Shown: in pieces, positions 50,930-60,847 of the stretch
Layout: each line of letters opens with the position of its first letter
Numbering within the stretch: the first letter of the stretch is position 1
DNA from: Paenibacillus wulumuqiensis
GTDB lineage: Bacteria > Bacillota > Bacilli > Paenibacillales > Paenibacillaceae
DNA: 64,000 nt
Direction: 5' to 3'
Assembly (NCBI RefSeq): GCF_000971965.1
Contig: NZ_KQ040795.1
Coordinates: 228,464-292,463 of the forward strand
Position numbers and translations under genes: made by a program
Notes under the pieces: generated by a model
Databases searched by the model: none
Told to the model about the DNA's origin: nothing
What the model saw: the letters and a program-made list of their open reading frames with translations, nothing else

Positions 50930-53900
50930 TTACAGGGATGGCTGAAGACTACGAATGGTAAATTCAAATTCCAGCTCCTGATCCGCAGGAATCTGGTACT
51001 CTTCATGTACCGGTGCTCCCCAGCTGTCATCACCGCCGACACCCATTTGCTTGCCGGCTACGGTAATGACCGTGTAATGAACTTCCGGCAGCTCGTACAC
51101 ATGCGCTGCACTCTCCAACTCCAGCGCCGTATACGGGGAAATATTGCATTCCACCGGTGCAGTTGCCGGTGAAGTCAGGCGCAGACCATGCTGATCATCA
51201 TTCATAATATCGACCCGGCGCACACCTGTACGGTTGCCGGATTCCTGAGGTACCACATACCCGGATACATTGTCAGCTGCATCATTGCGGAAATGTCCGA
51301 GTCTCGCGCCAAAGGCACGATCGATATAATTCTCATCCGGTCCCATTGCATACCAGTCCAGATGATGGTAATCCGCCGGAATTTTGAATGAGAGGGCCAC
51401 GATCGGCAGATTCGGCAGTCCGGCTGCTCCGGTATAACGCGATTTCACATGCAGACTTCCATCCGGATAGACCGTATAGGCAGTTGTCATACGCACATCG
51501 GTATGGATGCTGAACATATACTGGAATGTCACTGTGACATGATCCTGTTTCTGCTGCAGCTCCACACGGGTACAGCGGCGTGCCAGACTCGCGGCCAGCC
51601 ATGCTCCGGAAGTATAGCCCTGAGCCGTTCCCTTGTCATTGTCTGTTGTCGCACGCCAGAACATCGGTACCGGCGGAGCCGAGATATACTCGCGGCTGCC
51701 ATAACGCAGGGACGTCAGGCTTCCTGCTCCCTTGGAGAACATAATGCTGTAGCCGTCACCATGTACACCGATATTTACATCCCCCTCAGCTACACGCATC
51801 ATTCCGGCAGAGACAGGTTCTTCCCGCTCGCCTTCCACCACGAATACATACTCGCCAAAGGAAACTTCATAGCCGGCTTGTGCCCATAGCTCGTCCTGCT
51901 TCAGTACGAGTGAGGCATGGATCGCGTACTCACCCGGCTGTCCCGAGACATCCGGCAGTTTCATATCCACATAACCTTCCTGACCGGCAGCCACCTGTAC
52001 ATCGACAGTCATCTCATACATCTGTACGCCATTACGGTTCAGACGATAGAGCAGCTGATAAGCGTCCGTTCCTTCGAACAGATTCTCATTGACCACTTTG
52101 ACGCCGCCCTGATCCGGCACCAACTTGATATTCTGGTAAAGGAATTTGACTTCCTGCATTTTTGGGGATACCTGGCGGTCGGCATAGACGATACCGTCCG
52201 TACAGAATCCATAGTCGGTTGCACGGTCATCATAATCTCCGCCATAGGCCAGATATTCTACACCATAGCGGTTTTTCTTCATTACGGCCTGGTCGATATA
52301 ATCCCAGATAAATCCGCCCTGGTACATCTCGTACTTGTTCTCAAGCTCCGTGTATTTGTGCATGCCGCCAACCGAGTTGCCCATCGCATGCATGTATTCA
52401 CAGCTGATATACGGCTTGGACGGATTGCTGTTCAGATATTCTTCGATATCTGCCGGTTTGGCATACATCCGGCTCTCCATATCACTGGTCGCATCATAAT
52501 CACGGTTGTGGAATACCCCTTCATAATGCACGAGACGGGTCGGGTCCTTTGCCCGGAAATAGTCTGCCACATTCAGAATCACCTGACCGGCATACGATTC
52601 ATTGCCGCAGGACCAGATCAGGATCGATGGATGGTTCTTGTCCCGCTCGACCATCGAGATCGCACGATCCATAACAATATCCTGCCATTCCGGCAGATTG
52701 CCCGGTATATTCCAGGACGGCTCTACAGCGCCCATCTTCTGCCAGGAGCCGTGTGTCTCCAGGTTCATCTCGTCGATCAGGTAAATGCCATACTCATCGC
52801 ATAGCTCATACCAGCGCGTCTGATTCGGATAATGTGACGTACGCACCGCATTCATATTGTTCTGCTTGATCGTACGAATATCCCACAGCATATCTTCCTC
52901 GGTCACCGCACGTCCGGTACGGCAGTTGAATTCATGGCGGTTGACCCCTTTGAAGACAATACGCTTGCCGTTTAGACACATCACCCTGTTGATCATCTCA
53001 AAGCGGCGGAAGCCCACACCCTGCGGAATCACTTCAACCACTTCACCGGCAGCATTGTAGACGGTGATATAGAGCGTGTACAGATATGGATTTTCTGCGC
53101 TCCATGCATTCACTCCCTGTAATTCAGCCGCGAAGGAAGCCTGAGCTGCTCCATTATGCTCTGTAAATGTACTTTCGCCCGAGCAGACGACCTGTCCCGC
53201 ACGATCATGCAGCTCCAGAAGGACCCGTGTTCCAGCAGACGATTGTCCTTTTTCCAGATTCAGCTTCACATTCAGTTGTCCCTGTGTATAGCTGTCATCC
53301 AGTCCGGCATTTACATGCAGATCACGCACATGCACTTCCGGCACGGTATACAGATACACTTCACGGAAAATACCGGAGAAGCGCCAGAAATCCTGATCTT
53401 CCAGCCATGCGCCTGTACTACGCTGATACACTTCCACAGCCAGCTTGTTCTTACCGGTCTGTATGTACGGCGTCAGATCAAAGTCCGACGGCGTAAAGCT
53501 GTCTTCGCTGTAACCGACAAACTGCCCGTTCAGCCATACGTAAAAGGCCGACTCGACCCCCTGGAAGGAAATATATACAGGCTGTCCGTCTTGCATATTT
53601 TCCGGCAAATAAAAATTCTTTACATAGCTGCCGACCGGATTGGACTCCTGCGAGATCATCGGCGGACGCAGATTCTCCTGACCGTCCCATGGATACATCG
53701 TGTTCACGTATTGCATCTGTCCATATCCTTGTGTCTGAATATGCCCTGGCACCTGGATATCTCCCCAGCCTGCACAGGCAAAGTCCTGCTCATAGAATCC
53801 CTGCGGGCGGCTTGCCGGATTCACCGCATAGTTGAACTTCCAGCTGCCATTCAGACTATGGCGCCAATTCATCGCTCCGCGCGCTTGCGCTTCTGCCAGT

Positions 53901-54028
53901 GTCGCATAATATTTATGATCCGAATACGCTCCCAGGCGGTTTACTGCAAATACACTCGTATCACTCAGCCAATCGAGGGAAGGAGATATTACTTTGTCCT
54001 GCATCCATTTCGCTTCCGTCTTACTCAT
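50930..54028 (-). CDS. lacZ: GH2 beta-galactosidase (LacZ type)
   Basis: A 1032-residue cytoplasmic enzyme with the five-domain LacZ layout: a sugar-binding jelly roll (about 40-220; WSLNGSWKF-like start, GYSEDSFTPSDFDLT), Ig-like domains, a TIM barrel (about 320-620), another Ig domain and the Bgal small-chain domain (about 750-1030). Acid/base Glu is in LIWSCGNES and nucleophile Glu in ISCEYMHAMGN. It cleaves lactose and other beta-galactosides taken up by the importer encoded upstream. GGAGTG lies 8 bases before the ATG at 54028; 19 upstream codons are open but unsupported. It is separated from the permease genes by a terminator, so it may have its own promoter in 54029-54209. Confidence 0.93.
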   Translation of the reverse strand: MSKTEAKWMQDKVISPSLDWLSDTSVFAVNRLGAYSDHKYYATLAEAQARGAMNWRHSLNGSWKFNYAVNPASRPQGFYEQDFACAGWGDIQVPGHIQTQGYGQMQYVNTMYPWDGQENLRPPMISQESNPVGSYVKNFYLPENMQDGQPVYISFQGVESAFYVWLNGQFVGYSEDSFTPSDFDLTPYIQTGKNKLAVEVYQRSTGAWLEDQDFWRFSGIFREVYLYTVPEVHVRDLHVNAGLDDSYTQGQLNVKLNLEKGQSSAGTRVLLELHDRAGQVVCSGESTFTEHNGAAQASFAAELQGVNAWSAENPYLYTLYITVYNAAGEVVEVIPQGVGFRRFEMINRVMCLNGKRIVFKGVNRHEFNCRTGRAVTEEDMLWDIRTIKQNNMNAVRTSHYPNQTRWYELCDEYGIYLIDEMNLETHGSWQKMGAVEPSWNIPGNLPEWQDIVMDRAISMVERDKNHPSILIWSCGNESYAGQVILNVADYFRAKDPTRLVHYEGVFHNRDYDATSDMESRMYAKPADIEEYLNSNPSKPYISCEYMHAMGNSVGGMHKYTELENKYEMYQGGFIWDYIDQAVMKKNRYGVEYLAYGGDYDDRATDYGFCTDGIVYADRQVSPKMQEVKFLYQNIKLVPDQGGVKVVNENLFEGTDAYQLLYRLNRNGVQMYEMTVDVQVAAGQEGYVDMKLPDVSGQPGEYAIHASLVLKQDELWAQAGYEVSFGEYVFVVEGEREEPVSAGMMRVAEGDVNIGVHGDGYSIMFSKGAGSLTSLRYGSREYISAPPVPMFWRATTDNDKGTAQGYTSGAWLAASLARRCTRVELQQKQDHVTVTFQYMFSIHTDVRMTTAYTVYPDGSLHVKSRYTGAAGLPNLPIVALSFKIPADYHHLDWYAMGPDENYIDRAFGARLGHFRNDAADNVSGYVVPQESGNRTGVRRVDIMNDDQHGLRLTSPATAPVECNISPYTALELESAAHVYELPEVHYTVITVAGKQMGVGGDDSWGAPVHEEYQIPADQELEFEFTIRSLQPSL

Positions 54029-54209
54029 TACAATCACTCCATTCGTTTCATTTCGGTCATTTTTTATTATATGTTTCCGAGTCATGTCTTATTAACATAA
54101 TAAAATCCCACTATAATATATTCCGTATTCTTATGTTTATTGCAGGTCGCATCCTTTACTTCCTCTTTCACCCGCCGGGAGAGCTCATGCTTTCAATACG
54201 CTCATATTT

Positions 54210-54259
54210 AAGGACCGGATCGTTTCCCTTTCAAAGGAATTTCAACATATCCGGTCCTT
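54210..54259 (-). terminator. terminator of the sugar importer operon
   Basis: AAGGACCGGAT / ATCCGGTCCTT with an inner TTCC/GGAA stem, 83 bases past the last permease stop. Confidence 0.82.
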
Positions 54260-54341
54260 TATGGCGATACTTCAGCCCTCTCCATGGCACGAAGCGGGTG
54301 AAGCACCCTACCAGGTTGTTTTTGATAGCATCAGCCAAATT

Positions 54342-55166
54342 TTATTTGACCGACCCTACCATACCTGCGACAAAGTGTTTCTGCATCAGGAAGAATACAA
54401 TCGCTGTCGGCAGCGTAGAGATGACGATAGCGATCATGATTACACCGTAATCCGGTGAGTAACTCGATCCCAGATTAGAGATCAGCAGCGGAATCGTCTG
54501 GTTCTCCGGTGTCTGCAGGATAACGAGCGGCCACAGATAGTTGTTCCAGCTCGACATAAAGGTAATGATCGCAGCGGCTGCATAGGACGTTTTCATCGTT
54601 GGCATATACACCCGGAAGAACAGTCCCAGTTCGCTCAGACCGTCCATGCGTCCGGCTTCCAGCAGATCTTTCGGAAACATCTTGGTGCTTTGACGGAAAA
54701 AGAAGATCAGGAACGCCGTTGTCATCGTTGGAATAACGACAGCAGCCGGTGTATCAATACCGATAAAAGGAATAAAGTTGGTCACCTGTCCAAACATCCG
54801 ATACAGCGGCACCATCAGGGCTGCGAACGGAATCATCATGGACAGCAGCAGGATATTGAACAAAATGTCTTTCGCTCTACTGCGGTATACTTCAAATCCA
54901 TAACCGGCCAGCGAAGCGATCAGCATCGCCAGAATGGTTGTGGAGACAGCGATCTTGGCCGAATTCCACATCGCATTCCAGATGTCCACCGATTCGGTCA
55001 GCTTGGCCAGGTTATCAATCAGATGGGCGCCGGGCAGCAGTTTGCCGCCGGTCACTTCCACAGACAGGTTGGTCGAGCTGACAATCATCCAGAAGAACGG
55101 GAAGATCGAGACAAATGCAGCGACGATCAGAAACAGATACGTAAACGTTAATTTTGTTTTAGCCAT
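54342..55166 (-). CDS. sugar ABC transporter permease (MalG/GanQ type)
   Basis: A 274-residue inner-membrane permease with six helices. The cytoplasmic EAA loop (LLEAGRMDGLSELGLFFRVYMPTMK), which docks the ATPase, is present, as are the C-terminal SWNNYLWPLVIL and FVAGMVGSVK typical of the MalG/LacG side. It pairs with the permease encoded just upstream. Its ATG at 55166 overlaps the end of that gene by 8 bases, with AGGTGAG upstream; a GTG at 55175 is less likely. The product imports an oligosaccharide, probably a beta-galactoside given the downstream lacZ (inference). Confidence 0.92.
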   Translation of the reverse strand: MAKTKLTFTYLFLIVAAFVSIFPFFWMIVSSTNLSVEVTGGKLLPGAHLIDNLAKLTESVDIWNAMWNSAKIAVSTTILAMLIASLAGYGFEVYRSRAKDILFNILLLSMMIPFAALMVPLYRMFGQVTNFIPFIGIDTPAAVVIPTMTTAFLIFFFRQSTKMFPKDLLEAGRMDGLSELGLFFRVYMPTMKTSYAAAAIITFMSSWNNYLWPLVILQTPENQTIPLLISNLGSSYSPDYGVIMIAIVISTLPTAIVFFLMQKHFVAGMVGSVK

Positions 55167-56088
55167 TGCGCTCACCTGCCACTTTAAACTGGATGAAGGA
55201 AAGAACGATAATCATGATAACGATGGAATACGATACGGTAGCCGCATAACCAAAGTCCGGTGAATATTCAAAGGACAGATTGTAGATGTACTGCGAGATA
55301 CTGGTCGTCGCATTACCCGGTCCACCTTTGGTAATATTCACGACTTCATCAAACAGCTGCAGCGTACCGATCGTGGAAGTGATCGATGTGAACAGGATGA
55401 TCGGCTTCAGCAGCGGTACCGTAATGCTGAAGAACTGACGAATCGCGGAAGCACCATCAATACGGGCCGCTTCGTAAATGGAACTGTCGATATTTTGCAG
55501 GCCGGACAGATAGAAGATCATGTTATATCCGGTCCAGCGCCAGGTAATTGCGATAATAATCGTTACTTTCGCCCAGAATGGATCGGTGATCCAGTCGATC
55601 GGCGTATTGGTCAGATGCAGGTTCAGCAGCATTGCATTTACCAGTCCGTCCGAAGAGAACAGGTATTTGAACACAACCGCATACGCAACCAGCGATGTAA
55701 TACACGGCAGGAAGATCGCCGTACGGAAAAAGCCTTTGAATTTCAGGTTTTTGTCATTCAGCAGCACAGAGATGAACAAGGCCAGAATGACCATCAGCGG
55801 AACCTGGAAAATCAGATAAATGAATGTATTTTTGACAGCTGTCAGGAACATACTGTCTGTGAACAGACGCGTGTAGTTCGCCAAGCCGTTAAATTTCAAA
55901 TTCATGCCTGTTCCTGTCTGGAAGGACAGAATCAGTGCCTGGAGCATTGGATAGAAAAAGAAGATAAAAATAAGTAATGCGGCTACGCCCACGAACATCC
56001 AGCCCGTGATGCCTTCTTTTACACGATTGCCCATTCGGGAACGGGTCGCTTTTTTGCTTGGATTCAAAGCAGGTTCTGCTGTCTTCAT
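55159..56088 (-). CDS. sugar ABC transporter permease (MalF/GanP type)
   Basis: A 309-residue permease. After a basic N-terminus come six helices, with the MalF-type motifs FNGLANYTRLFTDSMF and YEAARIDGASAIRQFFSITVPLLKP (EAA loop). The late FDEVVNITKGGPGNAT is typical of CUT1 importers. It forms the membrane channel with the next gene's product. AAGGAG lies 10 bases before the ATG at 56088. The operon has no ATPase gene, so a shared ATPase of the MsmX kind must be encoded elsewhere (family knowledge). Confidence 0.92.
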   Translation of the reverse strand: MKTAEPALNPSKKATRSRMGNRVKEGITGWMFVGVAALLIFIFFFYPMLQALILSFQTGTGMNLKFNGLANYTRLFTDSMFLTAVKNTFIYLIFQVPLMVILALFISVLLNDKNLKFKGFFRTAIFLPCITSLVAYAVVFKYLFSSDGLVNAMLLNLHLTNTPIDWITDPFWAKVTIIIAITWRWTGYNMIFYLSGLQNIDSSIYEAARIDGASAIRQFFSITVPLLKPIILFTSITSTIGTLQLFDEVVNITKGGPGNATTSISQYIYNLSFEYSPDFGYAATVSYSIVIMIIVLSFIQFKVAGERNG

Positions 56089-56177
56089 ATCGTCTCATCT
56101 CCTTCATATCGCCGGTTTGCTTTTTCTGTATGGGTTGCTCGCCTGCGGGTTGTACACACCTATCCATAAGGAAAAAT

Positions 56178-56207
56178 AAAACCTTGAACGTTTAAGCCCA
56201 AGGTTTT
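56178..56207 (-). terminator. hairpin between binding-protein and permease genes
   Basis: AAAACCTTG / CAAGGTTTT with a 12-base loop and a T-rich run on the minus strand. In importer operons such hairpins stabilise or partly end the transcript after the binding-protein gene, giving more binding protein than permease. Confidence 0.75.
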
Positions 56208-56238
56208 ATCTCCTGATTCATTCATGCCTGTTGATGAA

Positions 56239-57522
56239 TTATTTCAGCTGGGCTTCAGCCTGTGCCTGTACATCGTTCATCATGGTATCCACATCTTTGC
56301 TGCCGCTCAGGTAGTTTTGTACTTCTACCGTCATGATATCCTCGATAGCGTACGTATGCAGACCGTAATTGACGTTTGGTACTTCGGTTGTCCATTTTGC
56401 AAAGTCAGCATATACTTTTTGTCCACCGAAGAACTCGTCCGGCTTGTCATACGCTTCGTTATCGGCAGATGTTTTCAGTGTGCCGATAATACCGATTTTG
56501 GTCAGCATATCCTGGTACAGATCTTTGTCCGAACCGAATGTGGATTTCAGGAAGTCTGCTGCAGTATCCTGCCCGTCTACATTCATCACATACCAGGAAG
56601 CACCGCCGATGTTGGAGGCATGTACAGAGTTAGGTACATCTTTGAGTACCGGGAATGGAACGACTGCCCATTTGCCGGATTGGGAAGCTTCAGCCTTGAT
56701 GGATGGAGTGATCCAGTTACCTGTAGGTACGGAAGCCACCGCGCCGCTGTTGAATGCAGCCAGGAACTGGCTCCAGTCGGAATTGGCTTTGACAATGTTG
56801 GCATCATACATGGCTTTGTAGGTTTCCAGCGCTTTTTTCAGAGCTGCATTGCCGGCGATATTAGGTGTAGTGCCGTCTTCTTTCAGGTACCAGCTGCCTG
56901 CAGACTGGATCATGGAGCGGATCAGGCCGAGGTCATTTGGATCCTGTGTCAGCATGTCTTTGCCAGTTGCCGCTTTTACTTTTTTACCGATTTCGATAAA
57001 TTGATCCCAGTCGATATCCTGCAGATCAGCGACTTTGTAGCCCGCTTGTTCCAGGTAATCCGTACGTACATACAGACCGGTTACACCGGAATCGAAAGGT
57101 ACGCCGTATTGTTTGCTCTGGTAGCTGGTAGGACCCGCTTTGTAATCGGCAAAGTCAGCAGCCTTGATGGAAGCGGACATATCACGGAAAGCATCTGGAT
57201 ACGCTTGCAGGAATCCCTGGGAGCGATAATCCTCGATCAGTACAATGTTTGGCAGACCTTTCGTTGTACCGGAATTAAGGCCGGTGTTCAACTTTTGCAC
57301 GATATCCGCCTGCGCATTTTCCACGATGTTGATCTTTACATCAGGATGTGCCGCCATATATTTCTCTTTTGCCAGATTGAGTGCGGCAATGTTAAAGTTT
57401 GGATCCCATGCCCAGACCGTGATTTCTTTTTTGCCCGGGTCAGAGCTTGCATTACCACCACCGCCGGAACATGCAGATAATAACAGTACGCTTGCCAGTA
57501 AAAGAAACATCAATTTTTTCAT
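56239..57522 (-). CDS. sugar ABC transporter substrate-binding lipoprotein
   Basis: A 427-residue extracellular solute-binding protein (family 1, CUT1 class). The signal sequence MKKLMFLLLASVLLLSAC ends in the lipobox LSAC (Cys18), followed by a Gly/Ser linker. The body shows ITVWAWDPNFN, the hinge-region FDSGVTGLYVRTDYLEQAG and AVASVPTGNW, all standard for sugar binders. It captures an oligosaccharide and delivers it to the two permeases. The start is the ATG at 57522 with AGGGG about 9 bases upstream; the longer ORF from 57567 would bury the signal peptide. Two cre boxes upstream point to CcpA control. Confidence 0.93.
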   Translation of the reverse strand: MKKLMFLLLASVLLLSACSGGGGNASSDPGKKEITVWAWDPNFNIAALNLAKEKYMAAHPDVKINIVENAQADIVQKLNTGLNSGTTKGLPNIVLIEDYRSQGFLQAYPDAFRDMSASIKAADFADYKAGPTSYQSKQYGVPFDSGVTGLYVRTDYLEQAGYKVADLQDIDWDQFIEIGKKVKAATGKDMLTQDPNDLGLIRSMIQSAGSWYLKEDGTTPNIAGNAALKKALETYKAMYDANIVKANSDWSQFLAAFNSGAVASVPTGNWITPSIKAEASQSGKWAVVPFPVLKDVPNSVHASNIGGASWYVMNVDGQDTAADFLKSTFGSDKDLYQDMLTKIGIIGTLKTSADNEAYDKPDEFFGGQKVYADFAKWTTEVPNVNYGLHTYAIEDIMTVEVQNYLSGSKDVDTMMNDVQAQAEAQLK

Positions 57523-57646
57523 TCTGTTCAACCCCTGCTCTTTGTATGATATGCATCTGTATACCATCCGCTCCGTAAAGTCGAACGCGCTGGTATGGAA
57601 GCATTACGCTTTTCGTGCAATGCCTGAACACTGTGTCTGGTCGTCT

Positions 57647-57660
57647 TGAAAGCGCTTGCT
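57647..57660. promoter_or_regulatory. cre-like box (CcpA site) before the sugar importer operon
   Basis: TGAAAGCGCTTGCT matches the catabolite-response consensus at 12 of 14 positions. It lies 125 bases before the binding-protein start. Confidence 0.7.
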
Positions 57661-57749
57661 TGTTTATGGATTTATCTTATCATTCCATTCTGTTGGCTTG
57701 TTAGGAATATCTTTGTACGGATTTGTCATATTGTTGGTTCTCTCCAAAA

Positions 57750-57763
57750 TGATAGCGTTATCA
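57750..57763. promoter_or_regulatory. cre box (CcpA site), full consensus match
   Basis: TGATAGCGTTATCA fits TGWNANCGNTNWCA at every position and is nearly palindromic. It lies 228 bases before the binding-protein start. Confidence 0.82.
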
Positions 57764-57922
57764 TTTGTACTTTATTTGGATTTTGGTAAAATTTAAAGAT
57801 TCTCGCTGCTTGCGAATGCAAACGGATACATTTCAGCAAATACACTGTACCCGCATATGGCCAGCTTCCTTATTCTGTATCTATCCAATACCTTCTCTTC
57901 ATCTGCCTTATCTGGTTTATCA

Positions 57923-57966
57923 CAAAAAAAAGCCGGATACAGGAGTATAACTTCCTGTATCCGGCT
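57923..57966 (-). terminator. terminator of the second stalk-domain gene
   Basis: A perfect 14-bp stem, AGCCGGATACAGGA / TCCTGTATCCGGCT, with eight T on the minus strand. Confidence 0.94.
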
Positions 57967-58098
57967 GTTCGGACAAATGTAATAAGAGACCTGTTCAGGT
58001 TCATGTACATGGCTGTATGGATTCCACATCATATTAATAATTATGCTGCTGTGGATGCTTGATGCTGTGAATTGTGGTCTGAAGCTTGGATTCTGAAC

Positions 58099-58995
58099 TT
58101 ACTTTTTGATTTCTCCGGTAATATTGCCGAATCGTCCCGGTGTCTGATTGCTGCCCGCGCCTGTAGCTGGTGCAGCGGGAGTGATATATCCGGAACGTGT
58201 CGCTCCGCTGACCGGCAGAGTATCATAAAAGGCTACCCGACCTGTCACGGTTGGCGTAGTGCCTGTCTGGGATGCAATTTCGTACGGCAGGAAGAAGATT
58301 GGTGAGGTGGACGTCTGATTCATATTCAGCTTGGCGGTCCATGCCAGCTCACTGTGATTATCCTGCATTTCATAATAAGAAATAACATCCCCACGTTGTT
58401 CAAAGAACGGGAAAGATTGTCCTTCCGGGAAATAGTAGGTGTATCCCGCATTGCTATCGTCCGACGGCGCATAGCTCTTCAGCTTGCTGATTCGCGGCAT
58501 ACTCACAGCTGCCTCGCGTCCCAGCGCCAGATCACTTCCGTTGGCCTGCTGGATCAGCTGCGGCGGCGTCTTGGCTACATAGACCGTACGGCTCGCCGGA
58601 TTCCAGCTCACTGCCGCCTTTGCCGCTTCTGCCAGAAAGCGCAGCGGCACCATCGCACGTCCGCTCCGCAGCGTTGGTGCAACCGGCAGATTAACGGTAC
58701 GGTCACCGATGGTGGCTGTCGTCTGCCCAATCACCAGCTTGATAACCGTACCATCCTGGCTGACAGTGACCGTCTGGGTTGTATTGTTCCAAATCGTTGA
58801 ATTACCTGGTATGTACTGCAGGGCTTTGATCGGTATCATCGTGGTCCCTTTTTCCACGTACGGCTCTACGCCGGCATAGACTGTTGAATTATTAACGACA
58901 ACCTGAATATCGGGAACAGCGGCCTGTACGGTCCCGGCTCCTATACTGAGAGCAACTACCACTGATAATGCCAGTCTGGAAAATGCTTTGATCAT
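58099..58995 (-). CDS. secreted stalk-domain (copper amine oxidase N-terminal-like) protein
   Basis: A 298-residue exported protein. The signal peptide ends near TVQAA (about residue 26). Two halves of the copper-amine-oxidase-like N-terminal domain follow (about 30-140): TTMIPIKALQYI..STIWNNTTQTVTV and RAMVPLRFLAEAAKAAVSWNPASRTVYV. The C-terminal 150 residues contain a Tyr/Phe-rich part (AGYTYYFPEGQSFPFFEQRG) and a flexible Gly/Pro/Thr tail with no known motif. It probably sits in the wall or medium; the function is unknown. GGAGG lies 8 bases before the ATG at 58995. It shares the domain, but not the repeats, of the protein at 410-3136. Confidence 0.85.
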   Translation of the reverse strand: MIKAFSRLALSVVVALSIGAGTVQAAVPDIQVVVNNSTVYAGVEPYVEKGTTMIPIKALQYIPGNSTIWNNTTQTVTVSQDGTVIKLVIGQTTATIGDRTVNLPVAPTLRSGRAMVPLRFLAEAAKAAVSWNPASRTVYVAKTPPQLIQQANGSDLALGREAAVSMPRISKLKSYAPSDDSNAGYTYYFPEGQSFPFFEQRGDVISYYEMQDNHSELAWTAKLNMNQTSTSPIFFLPYEIASQTGTTPTVTGRVAFYDTLPVSGATRSGYITPAAPATGAGSNQTPGRFGNITGEIKK

Positions 58996-59379
58996 ATCTG
59001 ATTCCTCCATTGATCATCATACCGTCCGATGTACATTATTAAACCAAACCTGTTTCAATTCCACATGCCATATTCATCTTACCATCTTTCGCGCTCCAAC
59101 TACTAATTAAGCGAACTCCCGAACCCTTTTCGGCTTATTGCACCTCTATAGTGGATTACTATCACGTTGTTTGTCTGATTAACCACTTTGTAACCTTTTT
59201 TCTCGCTCTCCTCATTAAGATGAATGGGTAAAAGCGATAAATGTCAAAATCACCATATCCACCATTTTCATTTAATGTAAAGCAGCCGATATATTATAGT
59301 ATGTTATCAGCTGTATTCTCCTGCTTGGGTCGCCTTATCAGACCAGGACAAGAGGAAACAATATGAAAGGAATTAACCC
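58996..59379. other. divergent intergenic region
   Basis: About 380 A+T-rich bases between the stalk-domain gene and the lipoprotein operon. Promoters for both must lie here. TATAGT/TATTAT hexamers near 59290-59305 are candidate -10 boxes for the rightward operon, but no matching -35 is clear. No ORF or repeat is supported. Confidence 0.4.
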
Positions 59380-60846
59380 ATGAGACTCATGAAAGTAATA
59401 AGCCTGTTACTGCTTGTACTCGTTGTATCCGGATGCAGCCAGATTGCTTCCCCTGGCGAACTTTTGCATGCACCCAATCGTACCAATAAAGAACAGGCAC
59501 TTTTCCAGGCCGTATTGCCCTTTCTTCCCAACGGCTATCAGCTGACCATACCCTCTTCTTTTGATCAGGGCAGCGCGATTCGTCTGGTAGATCTGGACGG
59601 AGACGGACATCAGGAACTGATGACTTTTTACAAAACCGTCATGTCACCTTATGAGATTAATATTTTAATTTTGCATCAGAAGAATGGAAGCTGGCAAAAG
59701 GCAGACCTCATTACCCAGTATGGAATAAGCATTGACTATGTAAATGTAACACCGGTGACAGATCGGAAGGTTCCCAATCTGCTGCTTGGTTTCACTGTAG
59801 GCGACGAGAGTCTTCCAAAAGAGCTGCGTGTTTACTCATTTCACAACCTAAAGGCAGCTCCAATCTTTGAACAGACCTACCATAAGATTGCTGCAGGCAA
59901 AATGGACAGCCAGGGTCTTGCGCAAATCGCTATTGTTCCCGCTATCGTAGAAAATATGCCTGGTTATAAAATCCAGCTGTTTGGTGCACGAGAGGGGAAG
60001 ATTATGTTGCTGGCCGAACGGGCTGCTAATGGTTGGGTGTACAATCTCCAAATAGGGCCAGCTTCTGCCAATCATAATGCATTATTCGCGCAAATCCAGA
60101 ATGGATCATCCGATTATACGGCCCTCTTGCTAAGAAAAGATTATAGACTGGTCAATATAATGGTCGCTCCCCGATCCATACGCAATGATCTGGCTCATCA
60201 TAGATCCCTTTTGCTGGGTCCACCGGATGATGGAAAAGGAGTGCTGGGCAACAATCATATTTCCTGGACCAATTATCCGTTTGAAAATACAGACCATAAC
60301 CATGATGGCATTATGGAGGTAAAGTTTAGTACCGTACCACCAGGAATAGAAAACACGGGTATGTCCTCCATACTTCAAATCAATACATTTTACCAATGGG
60401 ATGGTAACCGCCACCTGAATTTTGTGGAGGATCATCTTACCCAGGACGTTTATAACTTCCGCATTCCGGATCGCTGGCTCGGTCAATATCGTATTCAACT
60501 GTCGGATGACAAAGTAGATCCTACAAAAGAAATTCGCTTCATATATCCAAGAAACGGCAAAGTTACAGCTGATTTGCTAACTTTACGCCGAATGTCTCTC
60601 ACAGAATGGAAGCAGTCTGAATCTGCATTAAAGAAAAAGAAAATATCCTATTTGGTAATGGGACGTACATTCCCCAAAAAATATAGCGCAGAACCACAGG
60701 TGACTGTCGCCATTTTACCCGATAGTACCCATAATCAATTGGAAGAAAAGCAGGTTGCGCATTACAAACCATTATTGCTGACGATATCAGACCTGCGCTC
60801 ACTTACCAAAAACCAGCTGTATGAGCCGGGAAAGGAGAAGCAATAA
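59380..60846 (+). CDS. large lipoprotein of unknown function upstream of a two-component system
   Basis: A 488-residue lipoprotein. The signal sequence ends in VVSGC (lipobox, Cys19). The mature part holds two Asp-rich calcium-like loops of FG-GAP/VCBS type (LVDLDGDGHQEL and ENTDHNHDGIMEV), suggesting a propeller-like extracytoplasmic fold. No catalytic motif is seen and I do not recognise a named family. AAAGGA lies 8 bases before the ATG. The response regulator starts 1 base after its stop, so the three genes form an operon and the lipoprotein may supply or modulate the signal for the kinase (inference). Confidence 0.82.
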   Translation: MRLMKVISLLLLVLVVSGCSQIASPGELLHAPNRTNKEQALFQAVLPFLPNGYQLTIPSSFDQGSAIRLVDLDGDGHQELMTFYKTVMSPYEINILILHQKNGSWQKADLITQYGISIDYVNVTPVTDRKVPNLLLGFTVGDESLPKELRVYSFHNLKAAPIFEQTYHKIAAGKMDSQGLAQIAIVPAIVENMPGYKIQLFGAREGKIMLLAERAANGWVYNLQIGPASANHNALFAQIQNGSSDYTALLLRKDYRLVNIMVAPRSIRNDLAHHRSLLLGPPDDGKGVLGNNHISWTNYPFENTDHNHDGIMEVKFSTVPPGIENTGMSSILQINTFYQWDGNRHLNFVEDHLTQDVYNFRIPDRWLGQYRIQLSDDKVDPTKEIRFIYPRNGKVTADLLTLRRMSLTEWKQSESALKKKKISYLVMGRTFPKKYSAEPQVTVAILPDSTHNQLEEKQVAHYKPLLLTISDLRSLTKNQLYEPGKEKQ

Positions 60847-60847
60847 C

